Shown: positions 1 through 8,550 of the stretch, in pieces
Position numbering within the stretch: the first letter of the stretch is position 1
Layout: each line of letters begins with the position of its first letter
NCBI RefSeq assembly: GCF_038002605.1
Contig: NZ_JBBOCT010000001.1
Location: 186,001 to 250,000 of the forward strand
Origin: Bacillus sp. FSL K6-3431
GTDB taxonomy: Bacteria; Bacillota; Bacilli; Bacillales; Bacillaceae_C
Length of the DNA stretch: 64,000 bases
Reading direction: 5' to 3'
Made by a program: the position numbers and the translations under genes
The notes under the pieces: generated by a model
Told to the model about the DNA's origin: nothing
Seen by the model: only the letters and a program-made list of their open reading frames with translations
Database searches by the model: none

Positions 1-1
1 C

Positions 2-427
2 GGTAGAGGAATTGAAATTAAAGCGGCCGTTGTTTCAGAAGATGAGAAAGAAACCGGCTTACGCGCTATACTAAATTTTGGGCATACTTTAGGTCATGCT
101 ATTGAATCAACGGCTGGATATGGCAAATATACGCATGGAGAAGCTGTAATGATTGGCATGGTTTATGCTTTATATGTAAGCAAGCATGAACTTGGATTAA
201 CATATGATATCGCGCAATTTGTAGAGTGGATTACTAAGCTTGGCTATGATACGAAACTTCCGGAAAATTTAAACTTTGAACAAGCATTTCAAGCGATGCA
301 AAGGGATAAAAAATCTTTAGGAAACAAACCACGCTTCGTACTTTTGGCCGATATTGGAAGACCTAAATTAAAAGAAGTAGAAAAGAATGTCATAGAACAA
401 ATATACTTGGACTTTAAACGAAGTTAA
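2..427 (+). CDS. aroB: 3-dehydroquinate synthase AroB, 3' part only
   Basis: The reading frame is open from the window edge, so only the C-terminal ~141 residues are present. Visible family signatures are IKAAVVSEDEKETGLRAIL, the metal/NAD-site block NFGHTLGHAIE and HGEAVMIGM, which carry the zinc-binding histidines. AroB makes 3-dehydroquinate from DAHP, step two of the shikimate pathway, in the cytoplasm. In B. subtilis it sits in aroF-aroB-aroH ahead of the trp genes. Here it is followed by an unrelated protein and ypiA, while a chorismate synthase lies about 40 kb downstream, so the ancestral cluster is rearranged. I am confident in the family. The N-terminal half cannot be seen. Confidence 0.95.
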   Translation, partial: GRGIEIKAAVVSEDEKETGLRAILNFGHTLGHAIESTAGYGKYTHGEAVMIGMVYALYVSKHELGLTYDIAQFVEWITKLGYDTKLPENLNFEQAFQAMQRDKKSLGNKPRFVLLADIGRPKLKEVEKNVIEQIYLDFKRS

Positions 428-488
428 ACAATACTTTTAACAAACCGTATAAAGATAGCAATTAAGTAAACATCGATAACATGCATTA

Positions 489-547
489 TTCTCCCCTTAT
501 GAACATAGCTTGTCTAAAGAAAGTTAATGATAGCAAAGGGGGGAGAA
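489..547 (+). promoter_or_regulatory. Inverted repeat occluding a G-rich ribosome binding site
   Basis: A C-rich arm (491-498, CTCCCCTT) is complementary to the very G-rich SD region (534-547, AAA, seven G, AGAA) of the next gene, with two or three G bulged out and a loop of about 40 nt. If the RNA folds this way the SD is masked. The pairing is seen in the sequence; any regulatory role is inference. Confidence 0.35.
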
Positions 548-550
548 AAT

Positions 551-1432
551 ATGCATTTTGCCATTCAAAATGCAATCATGATGGACGGATGTAAGGTACG
601 AACCACATCTATATTAGTTAAAAACAAAGAATTCAATTATATAGGTGACAATATTTCTATGTTTTCAGCGATGAAAATGGATATAAGTTCTTTTATTCTC
701 ACCCCATCATTTGTGCTGTATGCCACAAATTTACCAATAGATTCTTTTAGCGCTTTTAAAGACCATAGTATAAACTGTATACTTGCCAAAGGTTGCGGAA
801 CGATTGTTACCGACTTTTCAATTAGTTATGACTATGAATTTGAAGATAAACTACGTGAAAAGCGAACTTCGTTATTAAATAGCCCGGTAGATTATGTATT
901 GGGAGTCAGAATCCGCGCGCCTAAAATAAATACGACATTAATTAAGAAATGCAAAATAGCAAAAGTTCCTATGATATTTCTTGAAATAAATGATCCACAG
1001 GAATTAAAAACTCTTCCGTGGGGATGGTTAAAGGAGGCGTCATTTCCTTATAATCCTTTATTAATTCCCGTGTTTCCAGGCGATATGAAAGCGAGTAATC
1101 AGAAGAAAATTTGTAAATATTGGTCTAAGCTTTTAGATTTAGAAAAGGTAAATCATCTTCCAAAACCATTACCTCACTACAAACCTTTAGATGAATTATC
1201 TTTAAAGAAAATTGGTTTATATCCAAAAAGAGGATTTTTACGATCAGGCAGCGAAATAAGTTATAACCTATTTTATAAAAACAGCAAAGTTGAACATCAC
1301 GAGCCATTATACTATGATAAACTCGCCGTTGCGGTTCAAAAAGAGAAATTTATTTTTATTAATAATAAAGCTGTTTTTCGGCCGGGATTTGGTGATGAAA
1401 TAATGATAAATCAAACAGCTCTTTTTGTATAG
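551..1432 (+). CDS. Hypothetical protein, amidohydrolase-like N-terminus
   Basis: A 293-residue protein I do not recognise. The ATG at 551 follows a strong SD (about 536-545); an upstream in-frame ATG at 527 lies ahead of that SD and is less likely. The first residues (MHFAIQNAIMMDG, then ILVKNKEFNYIGDNIS) resemble the small beta domain that opens amidohydrolase-superfamily enzymes. However, the expected metal-binding HxH after the first strand is replaced by ILTPSFVLYATN, and no further His/Asp ligand set is evident. No signal peptide or membrane segment is seen. It lies between aroB and ypiA, a position not occupied by such a gene in B. subtilis. If the resemblance is real, it is probably a non-catalytic derivative. 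Confidence 0.75.
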   Translation: MHFAIQNAIMMDGCKVRTTSILVKNKEFNYIGDNISMFSAMKMDISSFILTPSFVLYATNLPIDSFSAFKDHSINCILAKGCGTIVTDFSISYDYEFEDKLREKRTSLLNSPVDYVLGVRIRAPKINTTLIKKCKIAKVPMIFLEINDPQELKTLPWGWLKEASFPYNPLLIPVFPGDMKASNQKKICKYWSKLLDLEKVNHLPKPLPHYKPLDELSLKKIGLYPKRGFLRSGSEISYNLFYKNSKVEHHEPLYYDKLAVAVQKEKFIFINNKAVFRPGFGDEIMINQTALFV

Positions 1433-1458
1433 TTAGCTGGATAGGAAGGGAAATACGT

Positions 1459-2727
1459 ATGAGAAGTGCGGAATTAATGATTAAGTATATTGAGGAACAA
1501 AATCTCGGAAAAGCGACATTGCAATTTGAGAAAGTAAAAAAGGAAAATAATGATGATGAAAAATTTATGCTTGCTCAACAATTATTTGATTATGGTTTTC
1601 TAGACGAAACGAAGGAATTATATGAAATATTACTTCGTACACATCCTGATGAAGCAGAATTGAAAATTTTACTTGCAGAACTATTAATAGAAATGAATAA
1701 TGAGGATGAAGCATTTCAATATTTAGAAATGGTTGATCGTAATAACCCGCTTTTTCCTCAAGCATTACTTGTTCAAGCGGATTTATACCAAATGCAGGGC
1801 ATGTATGAAGTAAGTGAACAAAAACTACTTCAAGCAAAAAACTTATTAGATAAAGAACCTGTAATTGATTATGCTTTAGCTGAATTGTATATGTCTCAAG
1901 GGAGGTTTTTGGAGGCAACTAGAAATTTCAAATCACTTTTAGAAACAGGGCATACAGAGTTTATGAATATTGATATTCATGGTCGGATGGCTGAAGCATT
2001 AAGTGCTGGAGGCGCATTCGAACAATCTTTATCCTATTACGAAACGTCTTTAAATAACCATTTGGAAATTAACGTTTTATTTGGATATGCATTAACAAGC
2101 TATCAAGCAGGTTTATATGATAAAGCGATTAAGGCGTTTAAACAGCTGAAAGAAATGGATCACGAATATCATTCTCTATATTTATATTTGGCAAAGTCTT
2201 ATGAGCACCTAGAAAAAATACAAGAAGCATTAGATGCGATTGATGCAGGAATTGCATTGGATGAATTCAATAAAGAATTGCATTTGTTCGCTGCCAATCT
2301 TGCACTTAAGCAAGGAGAAGAAGTCAAAGCAGAAAAGTACTTTCGCGACGCACTAGCACTTGACCCAGAATTTACTGCTGCAGCAATTGATTTAAATAAA
2401 CTTTTGTTACATCAGGAAAGATACGAAGATGTGCTGGAGATAATCTCTATGTTCGAGTTAGACGGCAGTATGGATCCACAGTTTCATTGGGATGCGGCTA
2501 TATGTTTGCAACAAACAGAGCAATACAATATGGCATTAAAACAATATGAACTTGCATATAATGAATGCAAACATAATCGAGATTTCTTAGTGGATTATGG
2601 TTATTTCCTTATTGAAGAAGGGAAAAGGGCAGAGGCGTTAAAGTTATTCAAACAGCTTTATAAACTTGAACCTGCAAATGATGAATGGAATGAAATGATT
2701 GAAAATCTCCAGGAAAACGAAAACTAA
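1459..2727 (+). CDS. ypiA: Tetratricopeptide-repeat protein YpiA
   Basis: A 422-residue protein made almost entirely of TPR-like helical pairs, with recurring patterns such as YEILLRTHPDEAELKILLAE, ALLVQADLYQMQG and YFRDALALDPEFTAAAIDL. It has no signal peptide or membrane segment, so it is probably a cytoplasmic scaffold for protein contacts. In B. subtilis ypiA lies just after the aromatic cluster and before ypiB-ypiF-qcrABC, the same order seen here. The SD AGGAAGGG stands well placed before the ATG at 1459. Molecular function is unknown; identity rests on TPR architecture plus synteny. Confidence 0.9.
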   Translation: MRSAELMIKYIEEQNLGKATLQFEKVKKENNDDEKFMLAQQLFDYGFLDETKELYEILLRTHPDEAELKILLAELLIEMNNEDEAFQYLEMVDRNNPLFPQALLVQADLYQMQGMYEVSEQKLLQAKNLLDKEPVIDYALAELYMSQGRFLEATRNFKSLLETGHTEFMNIDIHGRMAEALSAGGAFEQSLSYYETSLNNHLEINVLFGYALTSYQAGLYDKAIKAFKQLKEMDHEYHSLYLYLAKSYEHLEKIQEALDAIDAGIALDEFNKELHLFAANLALKQGEEVKAEKYFRDALALDPEFTAAAIDLNKLLLHQERYEDVLEIISMFELDGSMDPQFHWDAAICLQQTEQYNMALKQYELAYNECKHNRDFLVDYGYFLIEEGKRAEALKLFKQLYKLEPANDEWNEMIENLQENEN

Positions 2728-2754
2728 TACAAATACTGCAGAGGAGGGAAGTAG

Positions 2755-3300
2755 ATGGCAACCCCTGTATCTGTCAATGAGAAAAAAGAATTTATTCGAT
2801 GGTTTTTAAATCGGTACCAACTAAAAAGAAGAGAATCAGTTTGGATTCTAAATTATTTAATGAGTCATGATAAACTGATGGAAAAAGTTCATTTTGTGGA
2901 AGATGCACAATGTTGCCCACGAGGCTTGATCATGTCAACACATTGTACAAGAGATGTCCCGTTTCGCTTTTACAAAGACAATATTATGACAACCGATGCT
3001 GAAAAATCTTTTCACGATATCCGGTTAAATCGGGAAGAAGAAATTTATATCCAAATTAATTTTCGGTCGGCTAATTTATCGCATCACTATGCAGCAGTAT
3101 TAGAAGAAAACCCATTTATTCAAACAAATCTATTTTTAAATGAAAAAAATAAAGTATATGCTGAAAAATTACTTGCTCATAGTTTACTGACTTATAAAGA
3201 GGAAAAATTATTAAAAGCGATTGATCAGGCTTTGGATTGCCGTGATAAAGATACATTCGAAAAGCTATCCATGGAATTAAACAAACTCAGGAAAGCTTAA
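2755..3300 (+). CDS. ypiB: UPF0302/IDEAL-domain protein YpiB
   Basis: A 181-residue cytoplasmic protein. The N-terminal ~130 residues match the YpiB/UPF0302 pattern ([20 protein letters not shown], then a CCPRG motif near residue 48). The C-terminus, with [20 protein letters not shown], is a typical IDEAL domain, a short helical motif of Firmicutes. Start ATG 2755 follows GAGGAGGG. It lies 27 bp after ypiA and is closed by a terminator. YpiB-type proteins have been associated with the qcr and aromatic region by synteny; the biochemical role is not known to me. Confidence 0.92.
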   Translation: MATPVSVNEKKEFIRWFLNRYQLKRRESVWILNYLMSHDKLMEKVHFVEDAQCCPRGLIMSTHCTRDVPFRFYKDNIMTTDAEKSFHDIRLNREEEIYIQINFRSANLSHHYAAVLEENPFIQTNLFLNEKNKVYAEKLLAHSLLTYKEEKLLKAIDQALDCRDKDTFEKLSMELNKLRKA

Positions 3301-3301
3301 A

Positions 3302-3332
3302 ATCCTTCTGGTCAACAGAAGGATTTTTCAAT
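3302..3332 (+). terminator. Rho-independent terminator after ypiB
   Basis: AATCCTTCTG and CAGAAGGATT form a ten-base-pair stem with a short loop (gtcaa), followed by a short T run. It ends the ypiA-ypiB transcript and separates it from ypiF. Confidence 0.85.
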
Positions 3333-3440
3333 GTAACTATGATGGACTAACAATAGTTTTTTCGATATAAAAGAATAGAAATGATTTGCTTGGGTTTATT
3401 AAGCAATAATATATGTCTTTCACTAGGGAGAATGGTAATA

Positions 3441-3462
3441 TAACATTATGATTATAATGTTA
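3441..3462 (+). promoter_or_regulatory. Perfect 9-bp palindrome just before the ypiF SD
   Basis: TAACATTAT and ATAATGTTA are exact reverse complements separated by GATT. The palindrome contains a TATAAT (3453-3458) that could be a -10 element and ends one base before the ypiF SD. An almost identical 18-bp core, differing by one base, lies upstream of gpsB at 32137-32154. It could be an operator, a promoter core or a short RNA hairpin. Confidence 0.5.
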
Positions 3463-3475
3463 AGAGGTGAAAAAA

Positions 3476-3934
3476 GTGAATTGGAACGCAAAGGATGTTG
3501 AGACATATTTTCAAGAAAAAGAATATATTGATACAGCTGTAATCCCTGTTTTACCTATTATGTTTGGAACTAAAATGAGACATGCCGCCGAACAGGGGGA
3601 ATATATCCAATTATTATCCCAACAATTAGAGCGGCAATTTAAGGGGAGAATGTTATTTCTACCTCCGTTTACTTATTTGGAAGAACCTGAGGCAGCAAGC
3701 GATCTGCTAAATGAATGGGTTTCGAAACTGAAAGAAAATGGATTTACATATATCTTTTTGATCACAGCAGATAAAAGATGGATACCCATTCAAACAAACG
3801 ACCATAATACATTTATCCATGTCCCGGCTGTACCTATACAGCATATGGATGATGTGCAAAAACATTCATTAGTGGAAGAACAATTAAAACAGATAATGGC
3901 TGAGATCATCGAAGGATGGCAAGCATCAATATAA
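3476..3934 (+). CDS. ypiF: YpiF family protein (DUF2487)
   Basis: A 152-residue soluble protein starting at GTG 3476, chosen because AGAGGTG sits 6-8 nt upstream; an in-frame GTG at 3467 overlaps that SD. Residues such as DTAVIPVLPIMFG, the aromatic stretch FKGRMLFLPPFTYLEEPE and YIFLITADKRWI fit the YpiF/DUF2487 family, located directly upstream of qcrA in Bacillus. Function is unknown; a link to qcr expression or assembly is only suggested by constant neighbourhood. A 9-bp palindrome sits immediately upstream. Confidence 0.88.
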   Translation: MNWNAKDVETYFQEKEYIDTAVIPVLPIMFGTKMRHAAEQGEYIQLLSQQLERQFKGRMLFLPPFTYLEEPEAASDLLNEWVSKLKENGFTYIFLITADKRWIPIQTNDHNTFIHVPAVPIQHMDDVQKHSLVEEQLKQIMAEIIEGWQASI

Positions 3935-3980
3935 ATGTCCATTCTGCCACATTGTTGACAATGTTTACGTTCGTATATTA

Positions 3981-4009
3981 TTGACCTATATAAGATATTG
4001 ATATATCAT
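3981..4009 (+). promoter_or_regulatory. Sigma-A-like promoter for qcrABC
   Basis: TTGACC (3981-3986), a 17-bp spacer and TATCAT (4004-4009) form a good sigma-A promoter about 75 bp upstream of the qcrA start. A second TTGACA at 3955 lacks a good -10. Prediction from consensus only. Confidence 0.55.
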
Positions 4010-4084
4010 AATTATGTCCTAGTTTGTTATTATGTGCATAAATTTGTCCGTTGGACTTACCTTACTGATAGAGGGGGGAAAAGG

Positions 4085-4600
4085 ATGAGCAAGAATCCTG
4101 TTACAAGACGTCAATTTTTAAGCTATACACTTACAGGTGTAGGTGGTTTTATGGCGGCCGGTATGGCCTTGCCGATGCTTCGATTCGCAATTGATCCAGT
4201 TTTAACAGCTGAAGCAAGTGGCGATTTCAAAATGACTGAAAAGAAGATTGCTGATATTACAGCAGAACCAGTTCGTGTTGATTTTAAATATGAACAAGTA
4301 GATGCCTGGCACACTGCAGAAACTACGCAAATGGCTTGGGTTTACAAAAATGATGCTGGCGACATTGTGGCGCTTTCACCAATTTGTAAGCATCTAGGCT
4401 GTACAGTAAACTGGCAAGGTAGCGATAAGCACCCTGACCACTTCTTCTGTCCATGTCATATGGGTCTTTACACGAAGGATGGCAATAATGTTCCGGGAAC
4501 ACCACCAAGGGGACCATTGGATGCTTATCCAACGAAGGAAAAAGATGGCTTTTTGATGTTGGGAACACCAGAAGAAAATCCATTCGTAAGAAAGAAGTAA
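4085..4600 (+). CDS. qcrA: Menaquinol:cytochrome c reductase Rieske subunit QcrA
   Basis: A 171-residue Rieske iron-sulfur protein. After a basic N-terminus (VTRRQFLSYTLTG) comes one membrane anchor (~residues 15-40). The [2Fe-2S] site is CKHLGC (Cys101, His103, disulfide Cys106) and CPCHMG (Cys122, Cys124, His125), all present. The RRQF sequence before the anchor resembles a twin-arginine signal, as is usual for Rieske proteins. The ATG at 4085 follows GAGGGGGGAAAAGG; upstream in-frame ATGs lack an SD. First gene of qcrABC, which passes electrons from menaquinol to cytochrome c. Confidence 0.97.
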   Translation: MSKNPVTRRQFLSYTLTGVGGFMAAGMALPMLRFAIDPVLTAEASGDFKMTEKKIADITAEPVRVDFKYEQVDAWHTAETTQMAWVYKNDAGDIVALSPICKHLGCTVNWQGSDKHPDHFFCPCHMGLYTKDGNNVPGTPPRGPLDAYPTKEKDGFLMLGTPEENPFVRKK

Positions 4601-4614
4601 AGGAGGCGTAATCA

Positions 4615-5289
4615 TTGCTGAACAAAATGTACGACTGGATTGATGAGCGTATGGATATTACGCCGATATGGAGGGACATCGCAGACCATGAAGTGCCTGA
4701 GCACGTAAACCCGGCACACCATTTCTCTGCGTTTGTATACTGTTTTGGCGGGTTAACGTTCTTCGTAACAGTTATCCAAATCCTATCAGGTATGTTTCTT
4801 ACCATGTATTATGTACCTGATATTAAAAACGCTTGGGAATCCGTATATTATCTTCAAAATCAAGTTGCATTCGGTCAAATTGTCCGCGGAATGCATCACT
4901 GGGGAGCAAGCCTCGTCATTGTGATGATGTTTTTACATACGCTGCGTGTCTTCTTCCAAGGAGCATACAAGAAGCCTCGTGAGCTAAACTGGGTCGTCGG
5001 AGTACTTATCTTTTTCGTTATGCTTGGACTCGGACTTACAGGCTACTTATTACCGTGGGATATGAAGGCGTTATTTGCGACAAAAGTAACATTGGATATC
5101 GTTGAATCTATTCCACTTGTTGGTATTCCAATGAAAACATTAATAGCAGGAGATCCTACAATAGTGGGTGCACAAACTTTAACTCGTTTCTTTGCAATTC
5201 ACGTATTTTTCCTGCCTGCAGCATTGCTCGCCTTAATGGGCGCTCACTTTGTCATGATTCGCAGACAAGGTATTTCAGGGCCGATGTAA
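4615..5289 (+). CDS. qcrB: Menaquinol:cytochrome c reductase cytochrome b subunit QcrB
   Basis: A 224-residue cytochrome b6-type subunit, the same length as the B. subtilis protein. It starts at TTG 4615 after the strong SD AAAGGAGGCG. Four membrane helices hold paired heme histidines (in GMHHWGASL and FFAIHVFF), and Cys43 in AFVYCFGG corresponds to the cysteine that binds the extra covalent heme in b6-type complexes. RQGISGPM closes the protein as in the family. It lies 14 bp after qcrA and 59 bp before qcrC, so co-transcription is expected. Confidence 0.97.
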   Translation: MLNKMYDWIDERMDITPIWRDIADHEVPEHVNPAHHFSAFVYCFGGLTFFVTVIQILSGMFLTMYYVPDIKNAWESVYYLQNQVAFGQIVRGMHHWGASLVIVMMFLHTLRVFFQGAYKKPRELNWVVGVLIFFVMLGLGLTGYLLPWDMKALFATKVTLDIVESIPLVGIPMKTLIAGDPTIVGAQTLTRFFAIHVFFLPAALLALMGAHFVMIRRQGISGPM

Positions 5290-5348
5290 GGATTGCTTAT
5301 TTATTGAAATGAACATGAATAGATATTGGATATAAAGGAGGGGACATC

Positions 5349-6116
5349 ATGCATCGTGGAAAAGGAATGAAGTTTGTCGGGGATTCCCGGGTATCTGCTG
5401 AGCGTAGACCGAATATTCCTAAAGACTATTCCGAATACCCAGGAAAAACAGAAGCCTTCTGGCCGGACTTTTTACTAAGAGAGTGGTTAGTTGGAGCTGT
5501 TTTCCTTATTGGTTTTTTATGTTTAACTGCAGCGCATCCTGCCCCGCTTGAAGGTATTGCCGATCCAACAGAGACAGGATATATCCCGATGCCAGACTGG
5601 TATTTCTTATTTCTTTATCAATTAATAAAGTACCAATTTGCATCAGGTCCATATAATCTTATTGGTGTAGCAATCATTCCTGGACTTGCTTTTGGTGGGT
5701 TGCTTTTAGCGCCGTTTATCGATCGTGGTCCTGAGCGTCGACCATCAAAACGTCCATTTGCTACTGGATTTATGCTATTAGCATTTGCGGCAGTTTTCTA
5801 CTTAACTTGGGAAGCGGCAGACATGCACGACTGGGAAGCGGCAAAAGAACAAGGGAAAATTACACAAGCGTTTGAAGTGGATAAAGAAGACGCAGGTTAT
5901 GAAGTTTATGCTGGTCAAAGCTGTATTAACTGTCATGGTGAAAATCTAGAGGGTTCTGCAGCAGCTCCGGCATTGGTCGATATGGACCATACGCCTGAAG
6001 AAATTAAAGATATTGCTCATAATGGAATTGGAAGTATGCCGGCTGAACAATATAAAGGATCTGATGAAGACTTAGAAAAGTTAGCTCAGTATCTTGCAGA
6101 ATTGAAAAGTGAATAA
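5349..6116 (+). CDS. qcrC: Menaquinol:cytochrome c reductase subunit IV/cytochrome c fusion QcrC
   Basis: A 255-residue fusion typical of Bacillus b6c complexes. The N-terminal part is a subunit IV-like domain with membrane helices and the conserved PDWYFLFLYQLIKY block. The C-terminal part is a cytochrome c domain facing the outside, with the heme-binding CINCHG (Cys195, Cys198, His199) and a downstream methionine candidate in GIGSMPAEQ. ATG 5349 follows GGAGGGGA. It is the last gene of qcrABC; a terminator lies about 55 bp downstream. Confidence 0.97.
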   Translation: MHRGKGMKFVGDSRVSAERRPNIPKDYSEYPGKTEAFWPDFLLREWLVGAVFLIGFLCLTAAHPAPLEGIADPTETGYIPMPDWYFLFLYQLIKYQFASGPYNLIGVAIIPGLAFGGLLLAPFIDRGPERRPSKRPFATGFMLLAFAAVFYLTWEAADMHDWEAAKEQGKITQAFEVDKEDAGYEVYAGQSCINCHGENLEGSAAAPALVDMDHTPEEIKDIAHNGIGSMPAEQYKGSDEDLEKLAQYLAELKSE

Positions 6117-6169
6117 ATTGAATTCGTTTCAACATGCTGAAACGTCGGGGACTTACCCTAAACAATAAT

Positions 6170-6198
6170 AAAAAGCCGGCTTCTTGCCGGCTTTTTTT
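6170..6198 (+). terminator. Terminator after qcrC
   Basis: A GCCGGC stem preceded by AAAAA and followed by seven T (AAAAAGCCGGC / GCCGGCTTTTTTT) makes a strong rho-independent terminator, symmetrical enough to work in both directions. Confidence 0.9.
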
Positions 6199-6223
6199 AA
6201 ATTGGGAGGCTATTACCGAAATT

Positions 6224-6817
6224 ATGAATCTTATCTATGCTATTTTAGGTGATCGGCGCTTTCTTTGGCTTCTATTGCTAATTAATGTTGGCGGTACCAT
6301 ATTTGGATATGTATGGTATGAAGATCAAATAGTAAGAACACCAACTTATTTTATTCCATTTGTTCCTGATAGCCCTACAGCGAGTTTATTTTTTTGCTTC
6401 GTATTACTCGCATTTTTATTACGTAAAAATTGGGGGTTGATTGAAGCTTTAGCTTTGATTACCTTATTTAAATACGGTGTTTGGGCTGTAGTGATGAATT
6501 TCTTAGTGCTCGCTGTTACGGGCGACCTTTCATGGCAAGGATACATGTTAATCGCCTCGCATGGTGCGATGGCTTTACAAGGATTACTGTATGCTCCATT
6601 TTATAAAATGAAAGTATGGCATGTAATTGTTGCTGCCATATGGACCCTTCACAATGATGTAATTGACTATGTGTATATGCAATATCCGAAATATTCTGGA
6701 TTGGAAATGTATGTAAGGGAGATTGGGTATTTTACATTTTGGCTGAGCGTTGTTTCTATAGGATTGGCAGTATTCTTTATAAGAAGAAATAGAATTGGAA
6801 AGCTAGATATAAATTAA
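6224..6817 (+). CDS. ypjA: YpjA family membrane protein (DUF1405)
   Basis: A 197-residue integral membrane protein with about six hydrophobic segments. It begins MNLIYAILGDRRFLWLLLLI and contains PTYFIPFVPDSPTASLFF, a hallmark of the YpjA/DUF1405 family. Start ATG 6224 is chosen although its SD (GGGAGGC, 6203-6209) is rather far; the longer frame from 6134 runs through the qcrC terminator and is unlikely. Position between qcrC and ypjB matches B. subtilis. Function unknown. Confidence 0.85.
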   Translation: MNLIYAILGDRRFLWLLLLINVGGTIFGYVWYEDQIVRTPTYFIPFVPDSPTASLFFCFVLLAFLLRKNWGLIEALALITLFKYGVWAVVMNFLVLAVTGDLSWQGYMLIASHGAMALQGLLYAPFYKMKVWHVIVAAIWTLHNDVIDYVYMQYPKYSGLEMYVREIGYFTFWLSVVSIGLAVFFIRRNRIGKLDIN

Positions 6818-6897
6818 TACAATCGAGCAGATATTATCTGGTCTATTCTTGTCCAACCACTCATAAAGTTTAAAAGTAGTATGAGGAGGGACAAGAA

Positions 6898-7683
6898 ATG
6901 AAACATCTGATAATAATCCTTCTATCGTTTTGTTTATTGACTGCTGGTTCAACGGTTGCAGCTAAAACGGTAACAACAATGTCTGAGCTTGATCAGCTCG
7001 CGGATGAATCCTTACAATTAACTAGATTCGGGCGTTTTGAGGAGGCTAAAGGGTTGATTGTCCGTTTTGGTACTTTATTTGCGGAGCATGGTATTTCTGA
7101 AAACTCATTTACGATCGACGAGATAAGAGTATTGACTATTGCTCATGATGAGGCTTTACAAGCAGTTACGAGTGTAAGTATGAACCCTGATGATAGAGTA
7201 CAGAAAGTACTTGCATTCAGACTTGCTACAGATGCGGTTATATCTAAGCACCAACCGATGTGGTTAGAAATGGAAAATCAAATCATACAATCATTCAAAC
7301 AAGTAAAAAGTGCAGCATTAGAAGGCGACAATGTTTTATATAATCAAGCGCTAAATGAATTCCTAAGCACATATTCGATTATCCAGCCAAGTTTGAAAAT
7401 AGATATTTCAGTGGAACAAGTTCAAATGCTTGATTCGAAAATGACTTATCTTGATAAGTTCCGTACCAAGTTTTCTGAACAGGGTTGGGCGCAAGAGCTT
7501 GATAAAGTAGAATCAGATATAAAAAAACTTTTTGGGCAATTAAACCGAGATGAAATTGATCCTTCTGTTTGGTGGGTTATCATTATGACTAGTAGTATTA
7601 TCGTAACAACTCTCACATATGTGAGTTGGAAAAAATATCGGGGACAGAAACATCCAAAGAAAAGTAGAAAACCTAATCGTTGA
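6898..7683 (+). CDS. ypjB: Sporulation protein YpjB
   Basis: A 261-residue protein with an N-terminal signal peptide (MKHLIIILLSFCLLTAGSTV then AAK), a helical extracytoplasmic domain of about 195 residues, and one C-terminal membrane helix (WWVIIMTSSIIVTTLTYVSW) followed by a basic tail ending KKSRKPNR. That layout and the place after ypjA fit YpjB, annotated as a sporulation protein in Bacillus. SD AGGAGGGA precedes the ATG at 6898. Molecular role unclear. Confidence 0.88.
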   Translation: MKHLIIILLSFCLLTAGSTVAAKTVTTMSELDQLADESLQLTRFGRFEEAKGLIVRFGTLFAEHGISENSFTIDEIRVLTIAHDEALQAVTSVSMNPDDRVQKVLAFRLATDAVISKHQPMWLEMENQIIQSFKQVKSAALEGDNVLYNQALNEFLSTYSIIQPSLKIDISVEQVQMLDSKMTYLDKFRTKFSEQGWAQELDKVESDIKKLFGQLNRDEIDPSVWWVIIMTSSIIVTTLTYVSWKKYRGQKHPKKSRKPNR

Positions 7684-7739
7684 CCAAACAGTCTCTATCA
7701 AATAAAATAGATAGTAACACCAAGATATGGAGGTTGAAA

Positions 7740-8423
7740 ATGGGAAGTTATTTAATATATTTGGCAATAATCATGATTGTACCGATTTATGCACAATATA
7801 AAGTCAAAAGCACGTATAAAAAATATTCAAAAGTCGCTTCTACTACTGGGGTTAGTGGCGCTGAAGTGGCAAGAAGGATTCTCGATGCCAATGGGTTACA
7901 AAATGTGGCTGTAAAAGAAACACCGGGATTATTAAGCGATCATTATAATCCAATGTCGAAAACGGTGAATCTATCATCATCAAACTATCATAATCCGTCC
8001 ATAGCGGGTGCGGCAGTTGCAGCTCATGAAGTAGGACATGCTATACAAGATAAAGAAGGCTACGCTGCATTACGTTTGCGTCATGCACTTGTCCCAGTCG
8101 CTAATATTAGCTCGAAAATGGCATGGGTATTCATTATGTTAGGCTTTTTCATAAGTTCATTATCATCAAGCTTATTATTGATAGGAATTATTTTATTCGC
8201 TGCTGGGGTAGTGTTTCAACTTGTTACACTGCCGGTCGAATTTAATGCTTCATCAAGAGCGATGGATCAAGTAGTATCGCTTGGATTAATCAGTAATTCA
8301 GAAGAAAGAGATGCAAAAAAGGTTTTAAATGCAGCAGCAATGACATATGTTGCAGCAGCAGCTGTGGCAGTTCTTGAGCTTGTTCGTTTAATTTTAATTT
8401 TTACAAATAGTAACCGCGACTAA
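7740..8423 (+). CDS. YugP-type neutral zinc metallopeptidase
   Basis: A 227-residue membrane protease of the Zn_peptidase_2 (YugP) family. The zinc/catalytic motif HEVGHAIQD lies near residue 99, and membrane helices occur at the N-terminus, around residues 125-160 and at the C-terminus. The motif VTLPVEFNASSRA is characteristic of the family. ATG 7740 follows TGGAGG; the frame upstream to 7680 has no SD. It sits between ypjB and ypjC, a place without this gene in B. subtilis 168, where yugP is elsewhere. Substrate unknown. Confidence 0.92.
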   Translation: MGSYLIYLAIIMIVPIYAQYKVKSTYKKYSKVASTTGVSGAEVARRILDANGLQNVAVKETPGLLSDHYNPMSKTVNLSSSNYHNPSIAGAAVAAHEVGHAIQDKEGYAALRLRHALVPVANISSKMAWVFIMLGFFISSLSSSLLLIGIILFAAGVVFQLVTLPVEFNASSRAMDQVVSLGLISNSEERDAKKVLNAAAMTYVAAAAVAVLELVRLILIFTNSNRD

Positions 8424-8427
8424 TACA

Positions 8428-8468
8428 AAGGAACACCGGGTGTAGACTTTTTACCCGGTGTTCCTTTA
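8428..8468 (+). terminator. Terminator after the YugP-like gene
   Basis: AAAGGAACACCGGGT pairs with ACCCGGTGTTCCTTT across a ten-nt loop (gtagactttt). The 3' T run is short, but the stem is long and GC-rich, so this is probably the end of the ypjA-ypjB-peptidase transcript. Confidence 0.8.
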
Positions 8469-8550
8469 TGCTATAAGGAAATTTAACGAATTAGGTTTAC
8501 TTATAAAAAAACATTTCATCCTAATTTGGCGTACACAATGCATCTGTGTA

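Noticed and set aside
3998..4084. Longer qcrA start
   Set aside because: It overlaps the predicted promoter; the ATG at 4085 has the SD and gives the known N-terminus.
6134..6223. N-terminal extension of ypjA
   Set aside because: It reads through the qcrC terminator and has no SD; the shorter start gives the family length.
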